The position numbers and the translations under genes are program-made. Under the pieces are notes generated by a model. The model was not told the origin of the DNA, did no database searches, and was given only the letters and a program-made list of their open reading frames with translations. A stretch of DNA of 64,000 nucleotides from Asticcacaulis taihuensis (GTDB lineage Bacteria > Pseudomonadota > Alphaproteobacteria > Caulobacterales > Caulobacteraceae): NCBI RefSeq assembly GCF_900100255.1, contig NZ_FMTS01000004.1, forward strand, positions 248,001 to 312,000, in the 5' to 3' direction. Shown here in pieces: positions 25,645 through 34,168 of this stretch; position 1 is the first letter of the stretch, and every line of letters begins with the position of its first letter.

Positions 25645-26949
25645 TTATTTTTCGGGCCGATATGAGCGTCTGTAAGGGCCATCTATCTTACCGGTGATAA
25701 AATCGCCGACCAGCCGAAAGTAACCGTCCGTGACGCGTGTATTGTGTCTGCTTCCATCCGGCGCCTCAACGAATTCGTACATGCCGTGGTCGGTGTCGGG
25801 GAAGACATAGACATCGACCGTCTTTCCGTCTTTCCTGTAGCGTTTCAAGGCCGCGACCGTCGCTGTTATCGGCGCCTCGCGGTCTTTTTCGGCAATGACC
25901 CACAACAGGGGAATGTTCAACGCGCTCAGCGTCGCCGTTGAATTATAGTCCCAGATGATTTCCAGATTGTCGAATACCGCGCGTCCTACGCGGTGCAGGT
26001 CGCGGTCGCTCATTCGCAGCATGTCGCCGCTATATTCTCCGTTGATCAGCCGAGGCCATTTTTCGTCCGCCGTTTCTTGGCGCAGCTTCTCCAGCGCATC
26101 GAAACCGGAAGTAAAATGCGACGCAACAATCGCAGCCGTAGCCGCCGACAACGCCCTGATCTCCGCCATATCGTGATCATCCAGATGCAGGGTCTGCGCC
26201 TCCATGAGCATTTGCTCCCGATCTTCATCGATCGGCGACGTAACCAGCCCAAATCCGACGGCGACAAAATCGACTTTCGAGCGCGTCGCCGCAAGTGGTG
26301 CCACCCAGCCGCCTTGACTTTGCCCCCAATAACCTGATCTGTTGAAACGTCCTTGTGCCAGAACTTGCGCATGCGCCATAGCCGCCGCCGCGTCGTCAGC
26401 CAGTAACTCGAAGTTCTGCGTGTAAAATCCACCCGACTGGCCGGTCCCGCGTTTGTCGTAAGTAAAGACGGTTATACCTTGCGCCGCCAGTAAATAGGCA
26501 CGGTTGTTGCCGATGGCCGGTTCGGTTTCCGAGCCGTGAACCATCACGACCAGCGGACGGACAGGCGGAACGTCCTGTCCCGTCGGCTCAAGAAGTTCAC
26601 CAACGAGTACAGCCCCTGCTACCGGGATCTCTTCGCGGGTTCGCTTGAAACTTCTCTTCTCAAGCCGCACCTGTCCGGCCACCCCCGTCTTGAGGATCAC
26701 GTATCCTGGGCCGCAGGATACAGGGCCGTCCTGCGACAAGGTGCTTCCATACCGGCCGTCCAGAAGCAGGTAGCCAAGTCCCGGCGAAGGAATCCAGTCC
26801 TTTACTTCCAGAACAACCACATCCTGGTCAGGCGCTCCGTAGGCGCCCGCCTCGCAGATGGGTTCCGCGCCACGCGCCGCGGGAGCGGTCGAAAGAACAA
26901 GCATTGCCAACATCACACAAAGGCGCAGGCTTTTGAAAAAAACAGGCAT
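25645..26949 (-). CDS. Exported alpha/beta hydrolase (acyl/peptide hydrolase type)
   Basis: A 434-residue protein. The ATG at 26949 follows GGAGACGATTCG and starts a signal peptide ending RGAEP. The frame is open far upstream, but those residues overlap the amidohydrolase gene and are not credible. After an N-terminal beta domain, the hydrolase fold shows VVMVHGSETEPA (oxyanion region), FTYDKRGTGQSGG and the nucleophile elbow GYWGQSQGGWVAP, with a likely acid in VIAEKDREAP and a His in FPDTDHGMYEF. It probably hydrolyses an ester or amide in the periplasm. It lies 46 bp behind an exported amidohydrolase gene on the same strand, so the two may act on the same peptide-like substrate. Confidence 0.82.
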   Translation of the reverse strand: MPVFFKSLRLCVMLAMLVLSTAPAARGAEPICEAGAYGAPDQDVVVLEVKDWIPSPGLGYLLLDGRYGSTLSQDGPVSCGPGYVILKTGVAGQVRLEKRSFKRTREEIPVAGAVLVGELLEPTGQDVPPVRPLVVMVHGSETEPAIGNNRAYLLAAQGITVFTYDKRGTGQSGGFYTQNFELLADDAAAAMAHAQVLAQGRFNRSGYWGQSQGGWVAPLAATRSKVDFVAVGFGLVTSPIDEDREQMLMEAQTLHLDDHDMAEIRALSAATAAIVASHFTSGFDALEKLRQETADEKWPRLINGEYSGDMLRMSDRDLHRVGRAVFDNLEIIWDYNSTATLSALNIPLLWVIAEKDREAPITATVAALKRYRKDGKTVDVYVFPDTDHGMYEFVEAPDGSRHNTRVTDGYFRLVGDFITGKIDGPYRRSYRPEK

Positions 26950-26995
26950 ATCGAATCGTCTCCGGCGTCTTCCGACACCGCCCCTTGACATAGGT

Positions 26996-28450
26996 TCAGT
27001 TGTTGGCCGCATCGTTCGCGACTCTCGAAAGCCGCATGGCGAGGTCCTCTTCGGAATGCCATTTTCCATGAGTGAAAACGCCACGGACGTCCGCCGCATT
27101 GCGAATATCGACGAGGGGATTCCCGCCCAGCAGAATGAAATCGGCCCGCTTGCCGACTTCGATCGTTCCGGCCTGGCCGAACTCTCCGAGATATTTCGCT
27201 CCATTGACCGTCGCCGCCTGCAAGGTCTCATAGGGTGTCAGACCGGCTTTGACGAATAACTCCATCTCCTGGTGCTGTGCATAGCCTGGCACCAGCGCAC
27301 CAAAGACATCGGAACCGATCAGCAGCGGAACGCCGGCGTCATGGAGCTCCCTGGTCAGGGTAAGCAGCATGTCCATGTTCTGGTCGAAGTGGTGTTCGAC
27401 GGTCGTGTGATCGCCGATGGAGAGCAAGAATTTCGAGAAGACCGGAACAAGGCCGGCGCGATATTCGTTTTTATCGTTGTCCAGACTTTCACGACGTATG
27501 CCGTCGGGCAGATATTGCAGGCGGGAATCGCTCGCCAGGGCGTGAAACCGGTCGTCAGAAACGTATATCGGGATCATGGAATAGATCACCATCGTCGGGT
27601 CCCAATAGACGCCGGATTGCGCGATCTGCGTCACCACGCCCGCGCGATAGGCGTGGTCCTGGAGCCGTGAAATATTGTGGTAATAGGCGGTGAGGAAGTT
27701 ATCGATGTTGCCGTCCGCCTCGACGCCGAATTTCGCTTCCTCGCCAAGAGCCGCGTCCTGCGAGATGTAGAGCAATTCCTCCACGTGTTCGACGCTGTCC
27801 ATACGAAGCGTTTGCGCGAGAGGCATCATGTGCTGGCCATGTCCCCGGATACGCAATCCGCGCGCCCGGGCGCCGCTGATGATCGCGTCATAGAGTTCAG
27901 GCGACAGATCTCCGTGAATCTTGACAGCGTCATACCCCCGCTCGACATGTTCCTGGAGTACCTGATCTACAGTGCTCATTGAGACATTGCTGCTATCTAG
28001 CTGGGGGCCGCTGACCAGATAGCGCGGGCCGTCCATCGTGCCAGCAGCTATGCCCGCCCGAAGCGCCAGATGGTCAATCTTGCCGCCGCCGTCCGCTATG
28101 CCCATATTGAAGATCGTCGTGACGCCCTGCGCCAGATTGAGATCGAAGAAATCCTGGGGCGGCATTCGCAGATGCACGTGCATATCGGACAACCCAGGCA
28201 TCAGATACCTTCCCCGACCGTCGATGTGCTTTGCTGAGGTGTACAGGGCTGATGTATGGATATCCGTGATACCGACAATCTTCCCGTCACGCACAATGAC
28301 AGACCGGTCGGACAAAACGGTTTCCCTCGTCATCGGCACCACGTTGACATGGTCAAAGATAAAGTCCGCTTTTTGAATTTCGGCGGCGTAAACGTCTGAA
28401 GATGTGACCGTTAAAAAGAACAAGCCCAAAAGGCCGAGTATTTTTCGCAT
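26996..28450 (-). CDS. Exported metal-dependent amidohydrolase
   Basis: A 484-residue hydrolase of the imidazolonepropionase-like amidohydrolase superfamily. The ATG at 28450 follows AGGGGG; an in-frame GTG at 28486 lacks a ribosome site. A signal peptide ends near SDVYAAE. Metal-site motifs are MPGLSDMHVHLRM (HxH), a carboxylated-Lys candidate in YDAVKIHGDL, HGQHMM and VEHVEE histidines, and LIGSDVFG. A C-terminal composite-sandwich section holds IEVGKRADFILLGGNPL. Such exported family members often act as dipeptidases. It heads a two-gene unit with the alpha/beta hydrolase downstream. Confidence 0.87.
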   Translation of the reverse strand: MRKILGLLGLFFLTVTSSDVYAAEIQKADFIFDHVNVVPMTRETVLSDRSVIVRDGKIVGITDIHTSALYTSAKHIDGRGRYLMPGLSDMHVHLRMPPQDFFDLNLAQGVTTIFNMGIADGGGKIDHLALRAGIAAGTMDGPRYLVSGPQLDSSNVSMSTVDQVLQEHVERGYDAVKIHGDLSPELYDAIISGARARGLRIRGHGQHMMPLAQTLRMDSVEHVEELLYISQDAALGEEAKFGVEADGNIDNFLTAYYHNISRLQDHAYRAGVVTQIAQSGVYWDPTMVIYSMIPIYVSDDRFHALASDSRLQYLPDGIRRESLDNDKNEYRAGLVPVFSKFLLSIGDHTTVEHHFDQNMDMLLTLTRELHDAGVPLLIGSDVFGALVPGYAQHQEMELFVKAGLTPYETLQAATVNGAKYLGEFGQAGTIEVGKRADFILLGGNPLVDIRNAADVRGVFTHGKWHSEEDLAMRLSRVANDAANN

Positions 28451-28475
28451 GTAACCCCCTACATTATTTGCCTTA

Positions 28476-28491
28476 ATGACGCTCACGTCAT
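28476..28491. promoter_or_regulatory. Small palindrome ATGACG-N4-CGTCAT upstream of amidohydrolase
   Basis: Six-base inverted arms (28476-28481, 28486-28491) lie 26-41 bp upstream of the amidohydrolase ATG, where a repressor or start-site-proximal factor could bind. There is no second copy nearby. Confidence 0.3.
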
Positions 28492-29148
28492 CAGTGATCG
28501 CATATGTGTCTATAGGAGACTCGAAACTGGTAATCTGGATGCAATATATTTGATTAAATTTATGTAATACTACAATCCGTTTCTATATTTACTATTTTAA
28601 TTTATAGTCGAAGATACTTTTAGTTAAATGTGATTTGACGCTCTATCGTACGTTATGTTCCCAAAAATTTTTGAAGAAAGGCACGCGCTGACTTCGTCTT
28701 TGCGCCCCGAAGCAGAACTGTAACCGAAGCAGTGTCATTATATAGGATTCGCCCCCAGAAGCGGACCTGAGGCAACGCGAGTGCAAAGGTTTCAGCCGTC
28801 CGAGCTCTCATGTCAAATCGATTGGCCGATCTGATGACGGTTATCTTGGATGATAAAAACTCCGATCGGGTTGGGTCCACTTCGCCAGCAGTTCTACAAG
28901 CGCAATGACATTTTGATCGTAGATGGCCGCGCGGTTTTGGCGGATGTCGCCGCGGCAGGCTTCGTCTGTCGTCTGCTTCGCGAAGGCATCGTCAAGTTAA
29001 CGGCGCAGGGTCGCGATGAGGCGAAGCCATTGGTCTCTAGGCAGCTTTTGTTGCCATCGCCCACGCATCATGAGCCCGACCTCGCAGGATGCGATGGCCG
29101 TGTCGTGATATCAGATGGGGGTTGCAAGTTAAATGTGTTGTATACGGC
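28492..29148. other. AT-rich then decayed stretch beside the truncated IS
   Basis: About 28500-28650 is AT-rich and probably contains the amidohydrolase promoter. From 28845 to 29126, minus-strand translation is protein-like but interrupted by a stop: EVGLMMRGRWQQKLPRDQW and further LRLIATLRR, stop, then AIYDQNVIALVELLAKWTQP and DRSFYHPR, stop. I do not recognise it. An opposite-strand frame of 101 codons (28850-29155) runs to the IS junction and is equally unrecognised. The stretch ends where the IS6-type transposase is cut, so rearrangement is likely. Confidence 0.4.
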
Positions 29149-29733
29149 TCAGTAGGTGGAGAGGAATCTCTGAGCAGATCCCTGGCTCTTAAATTTCTGC
29201 TGCTTTCGCTCTCGTCGCCGGATCGGCAAATGGCTATTCTCAGCCCGGTTATTGCCGAGTGATCCGCCGGTGCGATGCCGCGCTGAAATGCCCAGTTTCG
29301 TCATGGCGACACGGTATGAACCCAGCTTATCGGTCGTCACGGATTGGGGCTGGATGCCTTGATTTTTTGGCAGTCTCCGCAATAACTTATAGGCTGCGTG
29401 GGCGTTGCGGCGCTTCTGAACCAGGACATCCAGAACCTCACCTTCATCATCAACGGCCCGCCACAAATACATCCGCCTGCCGCTGATCATCATCATTTCG
29501 TCGAGATGCCATCGGCCCGACGACTGGCCTTTGCGAGATCTCAAATTGCTGGCGATGAGAGGTCCGAACTTAATCGTCCACATCCGGATCGTTTCGTAGC
29601 TGACCTCAATTCCGCGCTGAGCCAGCAATTCTTCGATGTCACGTAAACTTAAAGTGAAACGGAAATACAGCCAGACGGTATATCGGATGACCTCGGGCGG
29701 GAACCGATGGCGCTTAAACGACAAGCCCTGCAT
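29149..29733 (-). pseudogene. IS6-family transposase, C-terminally truncated
   Basis: The frame encodes 194 residues of an IS6/IS26-type DDE transposase: FKRHRFPPEVIRYTVWLYFR at the start, RWHLDE (first Asp), TTDKLGSY (second Asp) and NNRAENSHLPIRRRER (Glu). Intact relatives are about 235-255 residues and continue past RFLST with a conserved tail; here the frame stops at RFLSTY, so the last 40 or so residues and that IS end are gone. Upstream, the outer end probably lies near 29801, where GGTGCTGTCAG reads inward, but the partner repeat is missing and cannot confirm it. It marks the left border of the nitrate-respiration island. Confidence 0.85.
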
Positions 29734-29801
29734 TCAAATCTCGCTCCAACTGACCCTTGCGGCCTTTACCGGAGACAGGTTAGCATTAGACTGACAGCAC
29801 C
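29149..29801 (-). mobile_element. Remnant of an IS6-family insertion sequence
   Basis: The element is represented by its transposase gene and about 70 bp of upstream sequence. One end is deleted within the transposase. The right boundary at about 29801 is a guess from the inward-reading GGTGCTGTCAG. It is unlikely to move on its own. Confidence 0.55.
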
Positions 29802-29891
29802 TCCAAAAGGGGACATTGAGCTTAAAAGCTCGGCTGGGTAGCGCACAGCCTGACGTGTTGTCACATTCCGCACAGTATCATCCGACCGACG

Positions 29892-30578
29892 TCAGAAGTT
29901 GCGAAATTGGATATTCAGCCTCTTCCTGGAAATATCCGTCAAATCCAGTCGCGTCGATGGCGCTTGCAGATTGCCAAGCGTCGGCCCCATCCGGAAATTT
30001 TGCAGGATGAATGTCCCCCGAAAACCGATGTCCTCCAGGAGGCTGATCATCGCCTCAACATCGGCGCGATCAAGCAGGTCGGCGTGGATCGTGGTCCGCA
30101 CTTCGTTATTTATCGGCGCCGCCGTCAAAAGCCTGAGCGAACGCAGAAACTCGGTCCATCTGGTCATACCGGTAACCGCCTCGAACTTCGCTTCCGGCGC
30201 CTTGAAATCCAGGGCGATAAAATCAACCAGACCCCCATCCAGAAGCCGCTCCAGCATGTCGGGATTGGTGCCGTTGGTATCGATCTTGACCTTGAAATCG
30301 AGGTTCTTCAGGTATTTCGCCAACTGCGGCAGTGCCGGCGACAGCGTGCATTCGCCGCCCGACAGGACAACCCCTTCCAGCCGGTCCCGGCGCGAAGCCA
30401 GGAACCGCTGGATTTTCTCCGCCGGCAGCTTGGCCAGTGTGCCCTTCACCAGCTCCGGATTATGGCAATAGCCGCACGCCATATTGCAGCCGGAAAACCA
30501 CAGGATGCAGGCCGTATGCCCTGGATAGTCCTGGAAGGTGAAGGGCGTCAGGCCGGTGATGGGCAGTTTGCGCCACAT
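29892..30578 (-). CDS. nrdG: Anaerobic ribonucleotide reductase activating protein
   Basis: A 228-residue radical-SAM activase that installs the glycyl radical on NrdD. The cluster-binding motif CNMACGYC (C31, C35, C38) fits the CxxxCxxC pattern. GEC follows in LSGGECTLSPALPQL, with TNGTNPDMLERLLDGG and a partial barrel. Its N-terminus GLTPFTFQDYPGHTACILWFSGC is typical of the longer NrdG-type activases. The start lies 4 bp beyond the nrdD stop, so the two are co-transcribed and probably coupled. It uses reduced flavodoxin or a similar donor and works only without oxygen, which matches the island's theme. Confidence 0.93.
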   Translation of the reverse strand: MWRKLPITGLTPFTFQDYPGHTACILWFSGCNMACGYCHNPELVKGTLAKLPAEKIQRFLASRRDRLEGVVLSGGECTLSPALPQLAKYLKNLDFKVKIDTNGTNPDMLERLLDGGLVDFIALDFKAPEAKFEAVTGMTRWTEFLRSLRLLTAAPINNEVRTTIHADLLDRADVEAMISLLEDIGFRGTFILQNFRMGPTLGNLQAPSTRLDLTDISRKRLNIQFRNF

Positions 30579-30582
30579 GGCC

Positions 30583-32574
30583 TTAGCCTGCCGCCTCGCC
30601 GCGGAACAACGGCAGGTTGGACGCCCCTTCCCGGAAATGCAGGCGTTCCTTGTGCTCGCCTTTCTTGCCGAGATTGAAGCTGGCGACCGGCCGGTGATAA
30701 CCCATTACCCGCGTCCAGACGAGCGTCTCTTTGTGACAAGTGGGGCAGTGCGCCTGTTCGCCGGCGAGATAGCCGTGGGTTTCACAGACCGAAAACACCG
30801 GCGTGATGGTGATATAGGGCAGCCGGTAATTCTCGATCACCTTGCGCACCAGACACTTGCACGCCTCGCCCGACGAGATGCGTTCGCTCATATAGAGATG
30901 CAGCACCGTCCCCCCGGTATATCTGCATTGCAGGTCGTCCTGCAGATCGAGGGCTTCAAACGGGTCTTCGGTAAACCCGACAGGCAACTGGCTGGAATTG
31001 GTGTAATAGATGTTGTCATCGAAGCCGGCCTGGAGGATGCCGGGGTAATATTTTGCGTCCTCCTTGGCGAAGCGGTAGGTCGTGCCTTCCGCCGGCGTGG
31101 CCTCCAGATTGTAGAGATGGCCAGTCTCTTCCTGATAGACCTTCAGGCGGGCACGCATGACATCGAGAATATCCTGGCACAGGGCAATGCCGCGCGGGTC
31201 CGTAACGTCATAGGCGTCGCCGGTAAAATTGCGCACCATCTCGGTCATGCCGTTGACACCGATCGTGCTGAAATGATTGCGGAAGTGCGGCAGATAACGG
31301 CGCGTATAGGGATAGAGACCACGATCATACATCTCCTGCACGAAGACTCGTTTCTTCTCCAGCGAGGCCCGCGCTAGGTCCATCAGCCTGTCGATTTCGG
31401 CCAGCAGGCCGGGCCTGTCGCCTTTGAACCGGTATCCGAGACGCGCCATGTTAAGCGTCACCACCCCGATGGAACCGGTCATTTCGGCCGACCCGAACAG
31501 GCCATTGCCGCGCTTTTGCAATTCGCGCAGGTCCAGTTGCAGCCGGCAGCACATGCTGCGCACGGCATGGGGCGCATAGGCGTCCGGATTGGGTTCCCGC
31601 TCGCCATCGGCATTGAGCCGGTACTGGCTGCCGATGAAATTCTGGAAGTAGGAACTGCCGATCTTGGCGGTATTTTCAAACAGGGCCGCCGCCACCGGGC
31701 TGTCCCAGTTGAAATCCTCCATGACATTTACAGTCGGGATCGGAAAGGTGAAGGGCTGGCCCTGCGCATCGCCTTCGGTCATCACCTCATAGTAGGCGAT
31801 CACAATCTGCTCCATTTCAGGCTGGAAATGGATATAGGTCATGTCTTCGAGCGCCGCCGCGCCCCTGCGCCTGGCCTCGGCCAGAAGGTCCGGGTCTTCG
31901 AGGCCCTTGAACAGGTGGAGCGTGTCGGCTGTCGGGAAGTTGTCGCGCAGGTCCGGCGGCACGGTAATATCCAGGGTGATGTTGGTGAAGGGACTTTGCC
32001 CCCAGCGCGCCGGCACGTTCAGATTATAGACAAAGCTTTTGATAGCCTTCTTGATGTCATTGAACGACAGGCGGTCTTTGAAGACATAGGGTGCCAGATA
32101 GGTATCGAACGAACTGAAAGCCTGGGCACCGGCCCATTCCGATTGCAGGATGCCGAGGAAGTTGGCCATCTGGCCCAGCGCTTCGCGGAAATGCCGCGGC
32201 GCCCGGCTGGCCACCTTGCCCGGAACGCCATTGAAGCCTTCATCCAGCAGGGCGCGCAGGCTCCAGCCGGCGCAATAGCCGGTCAGGCAGTCCAGGTCGT
32301 GAATGTGCAGATCGGCGCGCCGATGGGCGTGGGCTTCTTCGGGGCCATACACATGGTCCAGCCAGTAATTGGCAATGATTTTCCCCGCCGCATTATTGAT
32401 CAGGCCGGCATTGCTGTAGGCGGTATTGGCATTGGCGTTCACCCGCCAGTCCTGCCGCAGGATATATTCCTCGACCGTCTGCTTACAGTCGACGAGACCT
32501 TCGGGGATACCCGACCCAGAGCGGGGAGAAAACAGGAAATCAAGGGGGCGCAGTGCGCTTTCGCCGTCAGCCAT
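30583..32574 (-). CDS. nrdD: Anaerobic (class III) ribonucleoside-triphosphate reductase
   Basis: This 663-residue glycyl-radical enzyme makes dNTPs without oxygen. The ATG at 32574 follows GGAGG; a longer frame upstream overlaps promoter elements. Glycyl radical Gly is about residue 625 in RVMGYHRP, followed by FNLGKKGEHKER. A zinc site lies just before (CETHGYLAGEQAHCPTCH). HIHDLDCLTGYCAGWSL and SSFDTYLAPYV belong to the catalytic barrel. The chain begins at the barrel entry (PEGLVDCKQTVEEYILRQDW) with no room for the usual N-terminal ATP-cone, so dATP feedback control through that domain is probably absent. An FNR-like box and a TATATG -10 element precede it. Confidence 0.93.
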   Translation of the reverse strand: MADGESALRPLDFLFSPRSGSGIPEGLVDCKQTVEEYILRQDWRVNANANTAYSNAGLINNAAGKIIANYWLDHVYGPEEAHAHRRADLHIHDLDCLTGYCAGWSLRALLDEGFNGVPGKVASRAPRHFREALGQMANFLGILQSEWAGAQAFSSFDTYLAPYVFKDRLSFNDIKKAIKSFVYNLNVPARWGQSPFTNITLDITVPPDLRDNFPTADTLHLFKGLEDPDLLAEARRRGAAALEDMTYIHFQPEMEQIVIAYYEVMTEGDAQGQPFTFPIPTVNVMEDFNWDSPVAAALFENTAKIGSSYFQNFIGSQYRLNADGEREPNPDAYAPHAVRSMCCRLQLDLRELQKRGNGLFGSAEMTGSIGVVTLNMARLGYRFKGDRPGLLAEIDRLMDLARASLEKKRVFVQEMYDRGLYPYTRRYLPHFRNHFSTIGVNGMTEMVRNFTGDAYDVTDPRGIALCQDILDVMRARLKVYQEETGHLYNLEATPAEGTTYRFAKEDAKYYPGILQAGFDDNIYYTNSSQLPVGFTEDPFEALDLQDDLQCRYTGGTVLHLYMSERISSGEACKCLVRKVIENYRLPYITITPVFSVCETHGYLAGEQAHCPTCHKETLVWTRVMGYHRPVASFNLGKKGEHKERLHFREGASNLPLFRGEAAG

Positions 32575-32621
32575 GGAAACCTCCAGAATCAAAATATGGA
32601 CACAGTGTTTGCGCAAACCAC

Positions 32622-32660
32622 CATATATTGACACGAAAGCCTGACATTGATCCCTGTCAA
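32622..32660 (-). promoter_or_regulatory. FNR-like box and -10 element of nrdDG
   Basis: TTGATCCCTGTCAA (32647-32660) matches the FNR/Dnr consensus TTGAT-N4-ATCAA with one mismatch. TATATG on the minus strand at 32622-32627 forms a plausible -10 element 29 bp from the box centre. This is the class II layout (box near -40) expected for activation by an FNR-type protein. Confidence 0.75.
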
Positions 32661-32733
32661 ACAGGCAGGTGACATTCTCGGACGAAGCCGCAAGAGCGCG
32701 CAGGACAGGCGGGCAATTGCCCTTTCACCCGGC

Positions 32734-32765
32734 AAAAAAAGTGCCCGCATAAAAGCGGGCACTTT
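32734..32765 (-). terminator. Intrinsic terminator of the alternative oxidase gene
   Basis: Perfect 11-bp arms (32738-32748, 32755-32765) enclose six bases. On the minus strand the stem is followed directly by seven T (32734-32740). It lies 20 bp beyond the oxidase stop and insulates nrdD from read-through. Confidence 0.9.
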
Positions 32766-32785
32766 AACGACAGACCGGGCCGGTT

Positions 32786-33490
32786 TCAGGCGGCTTCTTT
32801 GCGGGAAAGGCCGACGATTTCGAGATCGTGCTCAGGATAAGGGGCGATCACCTGTCCGGCGGGGGCTACGCCTTTCAGCTCGTTGGAGAAGCCATGGTTG
32901 ACGTCACGATGGTGAGCCTCGTCGGCACGCACCAGCAGTACAACGTCCCGCAGGGTGGCATTGGCCGGCATCTTCCAGTAGCGCAGGGCGATCGCCGGCG
33001 CCGGCACATTGGCGCTGCGCCCTTCATCGATCTCCGCCAGATAGTGCGTATAGCTGATGACCGCCTCCTCCTCGAAATAGCCGACCACGCGGTGCGCGGT
33101 TTTCGCCGAGACGAGGTACAGAAGGAAGAAGGCGACATAGAAGACCCACTGAACCGCGATGATGACAAAGCGCTCGAACAGGGTCGGCCGGGCGATCTCG
33201 ACGAAGGTCATCAGGTGCATACGCTCGTTTTCGGCCTCCTCCATCAGGGTCCGGATCCAGCCATTGTCATCGGTCATACGGCGCAGGCACTTCAGGTGAT
33301 TGATCGTGGCACCGACCATGCCGGGGACCGCTGCCACCGTTTCGAGCACAACGGCGCGATGACCATAGCGCTTTGCGAAGAAGGTGTCGGCGCAAAAACG
33401 CAACAGCTTGGTGAAGCCCAGGGCGAAGTGATCAGAAAAGCCACGAGGCTTATGGTGGACGGACAGGTCGATGAAAAGTTCGTTGGTCAT
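32786..33490 (-). CDS. aox: Alternative oxidase (di-iron ubiquinol oxidase)
   Basis: A 234-residue monotopic membrane oxidase that passes electrons from ubiquinol to oxygen without pumping protons. All di-iron ligands are visible: Glu50 in [10 protein letters not shown], Glu89 and His92 in NERMH, the Glu run at 140-142 in [13 protein letters not shown], and Glu191/His194 in [12 protein letters not shown]. The Tyr residues near the site (YTHY) are kept. The N-terminal regulatory Cys region of plant enzymes is absent, as in other bacterial forms. An ideal FNR-like box lies 120 bp upstream, and a strong terminator follows the gene. AOX resists nitric oxide and cyanide, so its presence beside nitrate reductase and NO-tolerance genes suggests respiration during nitrosative stress at the oxic/anoxic edge. 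Confidence 0.93.
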   Translation of the reverse strand: MTNELFIDLSVHHKPRGFSDHFALGFTKLLRFCADTFFAKRYGHRAVVLETVAAVPGMVGATINHLKCLRRMTDDNGWIRTLMEEAENERMHLMTFVEIARPTLFERFVIIAVQWVFYVAFFLLYLVSAKTAHRVVGYFEEEAVISYTHYLAEIDEGRSANVPAPAIALRYWKMPANATLRDVVLLVRADEAHHRDVNHGFSNELKGVAPAGQVIAPYPEHDLEIVGLSRKEAA

Positions 33491-33609
33491 GTCAAACTCC
33501 TGAATAACATGACGTTTGTATAGAGGCTACCGAACCGCCGCGCATTGACATAAAAGATACGCGGCCGGCAAGATCGTCAATCCAAAGATCGCAATTCTTG
33601 ACGCCGGAA

Positions 33610-33623
33610 TTGATATTTATCAA
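33610..33623. promoter_or_regulatory. Ideal FNR/Dnr box TTGATATTTATCAA
   Basis: The sequence matches TTGAT-N4-ATCAA exactly. It is 120 bp upstream of the aox ATG and 289 bp upstream of moaD. Which direction it serves is not settled; no clear -10 at class II distance is visible for aox, so activation from a farther position or repression is possible. Confidence 0.75.
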
Positions 33624-33727
33624 TTATTTGACGCCCCAAACCCGGAAGCGCCTGCTTTTGCCGGCAATCAGCATAAGACCCTGTGCCGCGCCAGGTCTGG
33701 CTCGATCATTTGCCGGGCTGCGCAGGC

Positions 33728-33741
33728 TTGATATTCGTCAA
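33728..33741 (+). promoter_or_regulatory. FNR-like box TTGATATTCGTCAA upstream of moaD
   Basis: This is a one-mismatch match to the FNR consensus, 171 bp upstream of the moaD ATG. A CATATG element about 35 bp downstream could serve as -10. Confidence 0.6.
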
Positions 33742-33911
33742 ATCTGGCGCTGATCACAAAATGGCGCCCGACATATGTCAACCGCCCGCCCCAAATGCCT
33801 GTGCGGTCGGCTTGATCCTCTTTAATGCCGGCCTGTCAAAACAGGCCATATTGCGCGCATCTCGCCGCGCGGCACACGGGCAGCCTGCACATCACACTTT
33901 TTTGGAACACC

Positions 33912-34160
33912 ATGATCGATATTCTGTTTTTTGGCCGCATGGCGGACCTCATGCGGGAACGACGCGTACGCCTCGACCTGACCGATGCCCACGGCAGCCT
34001 CTTCCGGCTTCGGGAAGAGATTTTCCAGGATTTGGTGGACAGTGGAAGGATCACGCCCGGCCTGATCCGCATGAGCGTCAACCAGGTGGTGACGCACAGT
34101 GATCAGCCTCTGTCCGATGGCGACGAGGTTGCCTTCTTTTCGGTATTCTCAGGTGGCTGA
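33912..34160 (+). CDS. moaD: Molybdopterin synthase sulfur-carrier subunit
   Basis: An 82-residue beta-grasp protein that donates sulfur for molybdopterin synthesis after thiocarboxylation of its C-terminal Gly. The chain begins MIDILFFGRMADLMRERRVR and ends FSVFSGG, with the required Gly-Gly. The middle has GLIRMSVNQVV and LSDGDEVAFF, the usual MoaD/ThiS signature. I use ATG 33912; the upstream frame to 33825 lies in the hairpin-containing leader. It stands alone on the plus strand, and its stop is 8 bp from the end of the convergent carbonic anhydrase-like gene. It supplies cofactor for NarG together with moaA and moaB in this island; moaC and moaE must be elsewhere. Confidence 0.88.
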   Translation: MIDILFFGRMADLMRERRVRLDLTDAHGSLFRLREEIFQDLVDSGRITPGLIRMSVNQVVTHSDQPLSDGDEVAFFSVFSGG

Positions 34161-34168
34161 GGCGTGGT

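Larger units (their letters stand above)
33491..33911. other. Divergent promoter gap between aox and moaD
   Basis: A 421-bp gap with two FNR-like boxes (33610-33623 and 33728-33741) and, near moaD, a hairpin GGCCTGT-CAAA-ACAGGCC (33830-33847) in the likely leader. CATATG within GACATATGTC (33769-33778) is a possible plus-strand -10 for the second box. No gene is supported here. Confidence 0.55.

Noticed and set aside
31516-32631. Plus-strand open frame of 371 codons
   Set aside because: It is antisense to nrdD, whose catalytic motifs are clear.
33769-33778. GACATATGTC palindrome as an operator
   Set aside because: Ten-base palindromes are common, and it is better explained as a possible -10 region for moaD.
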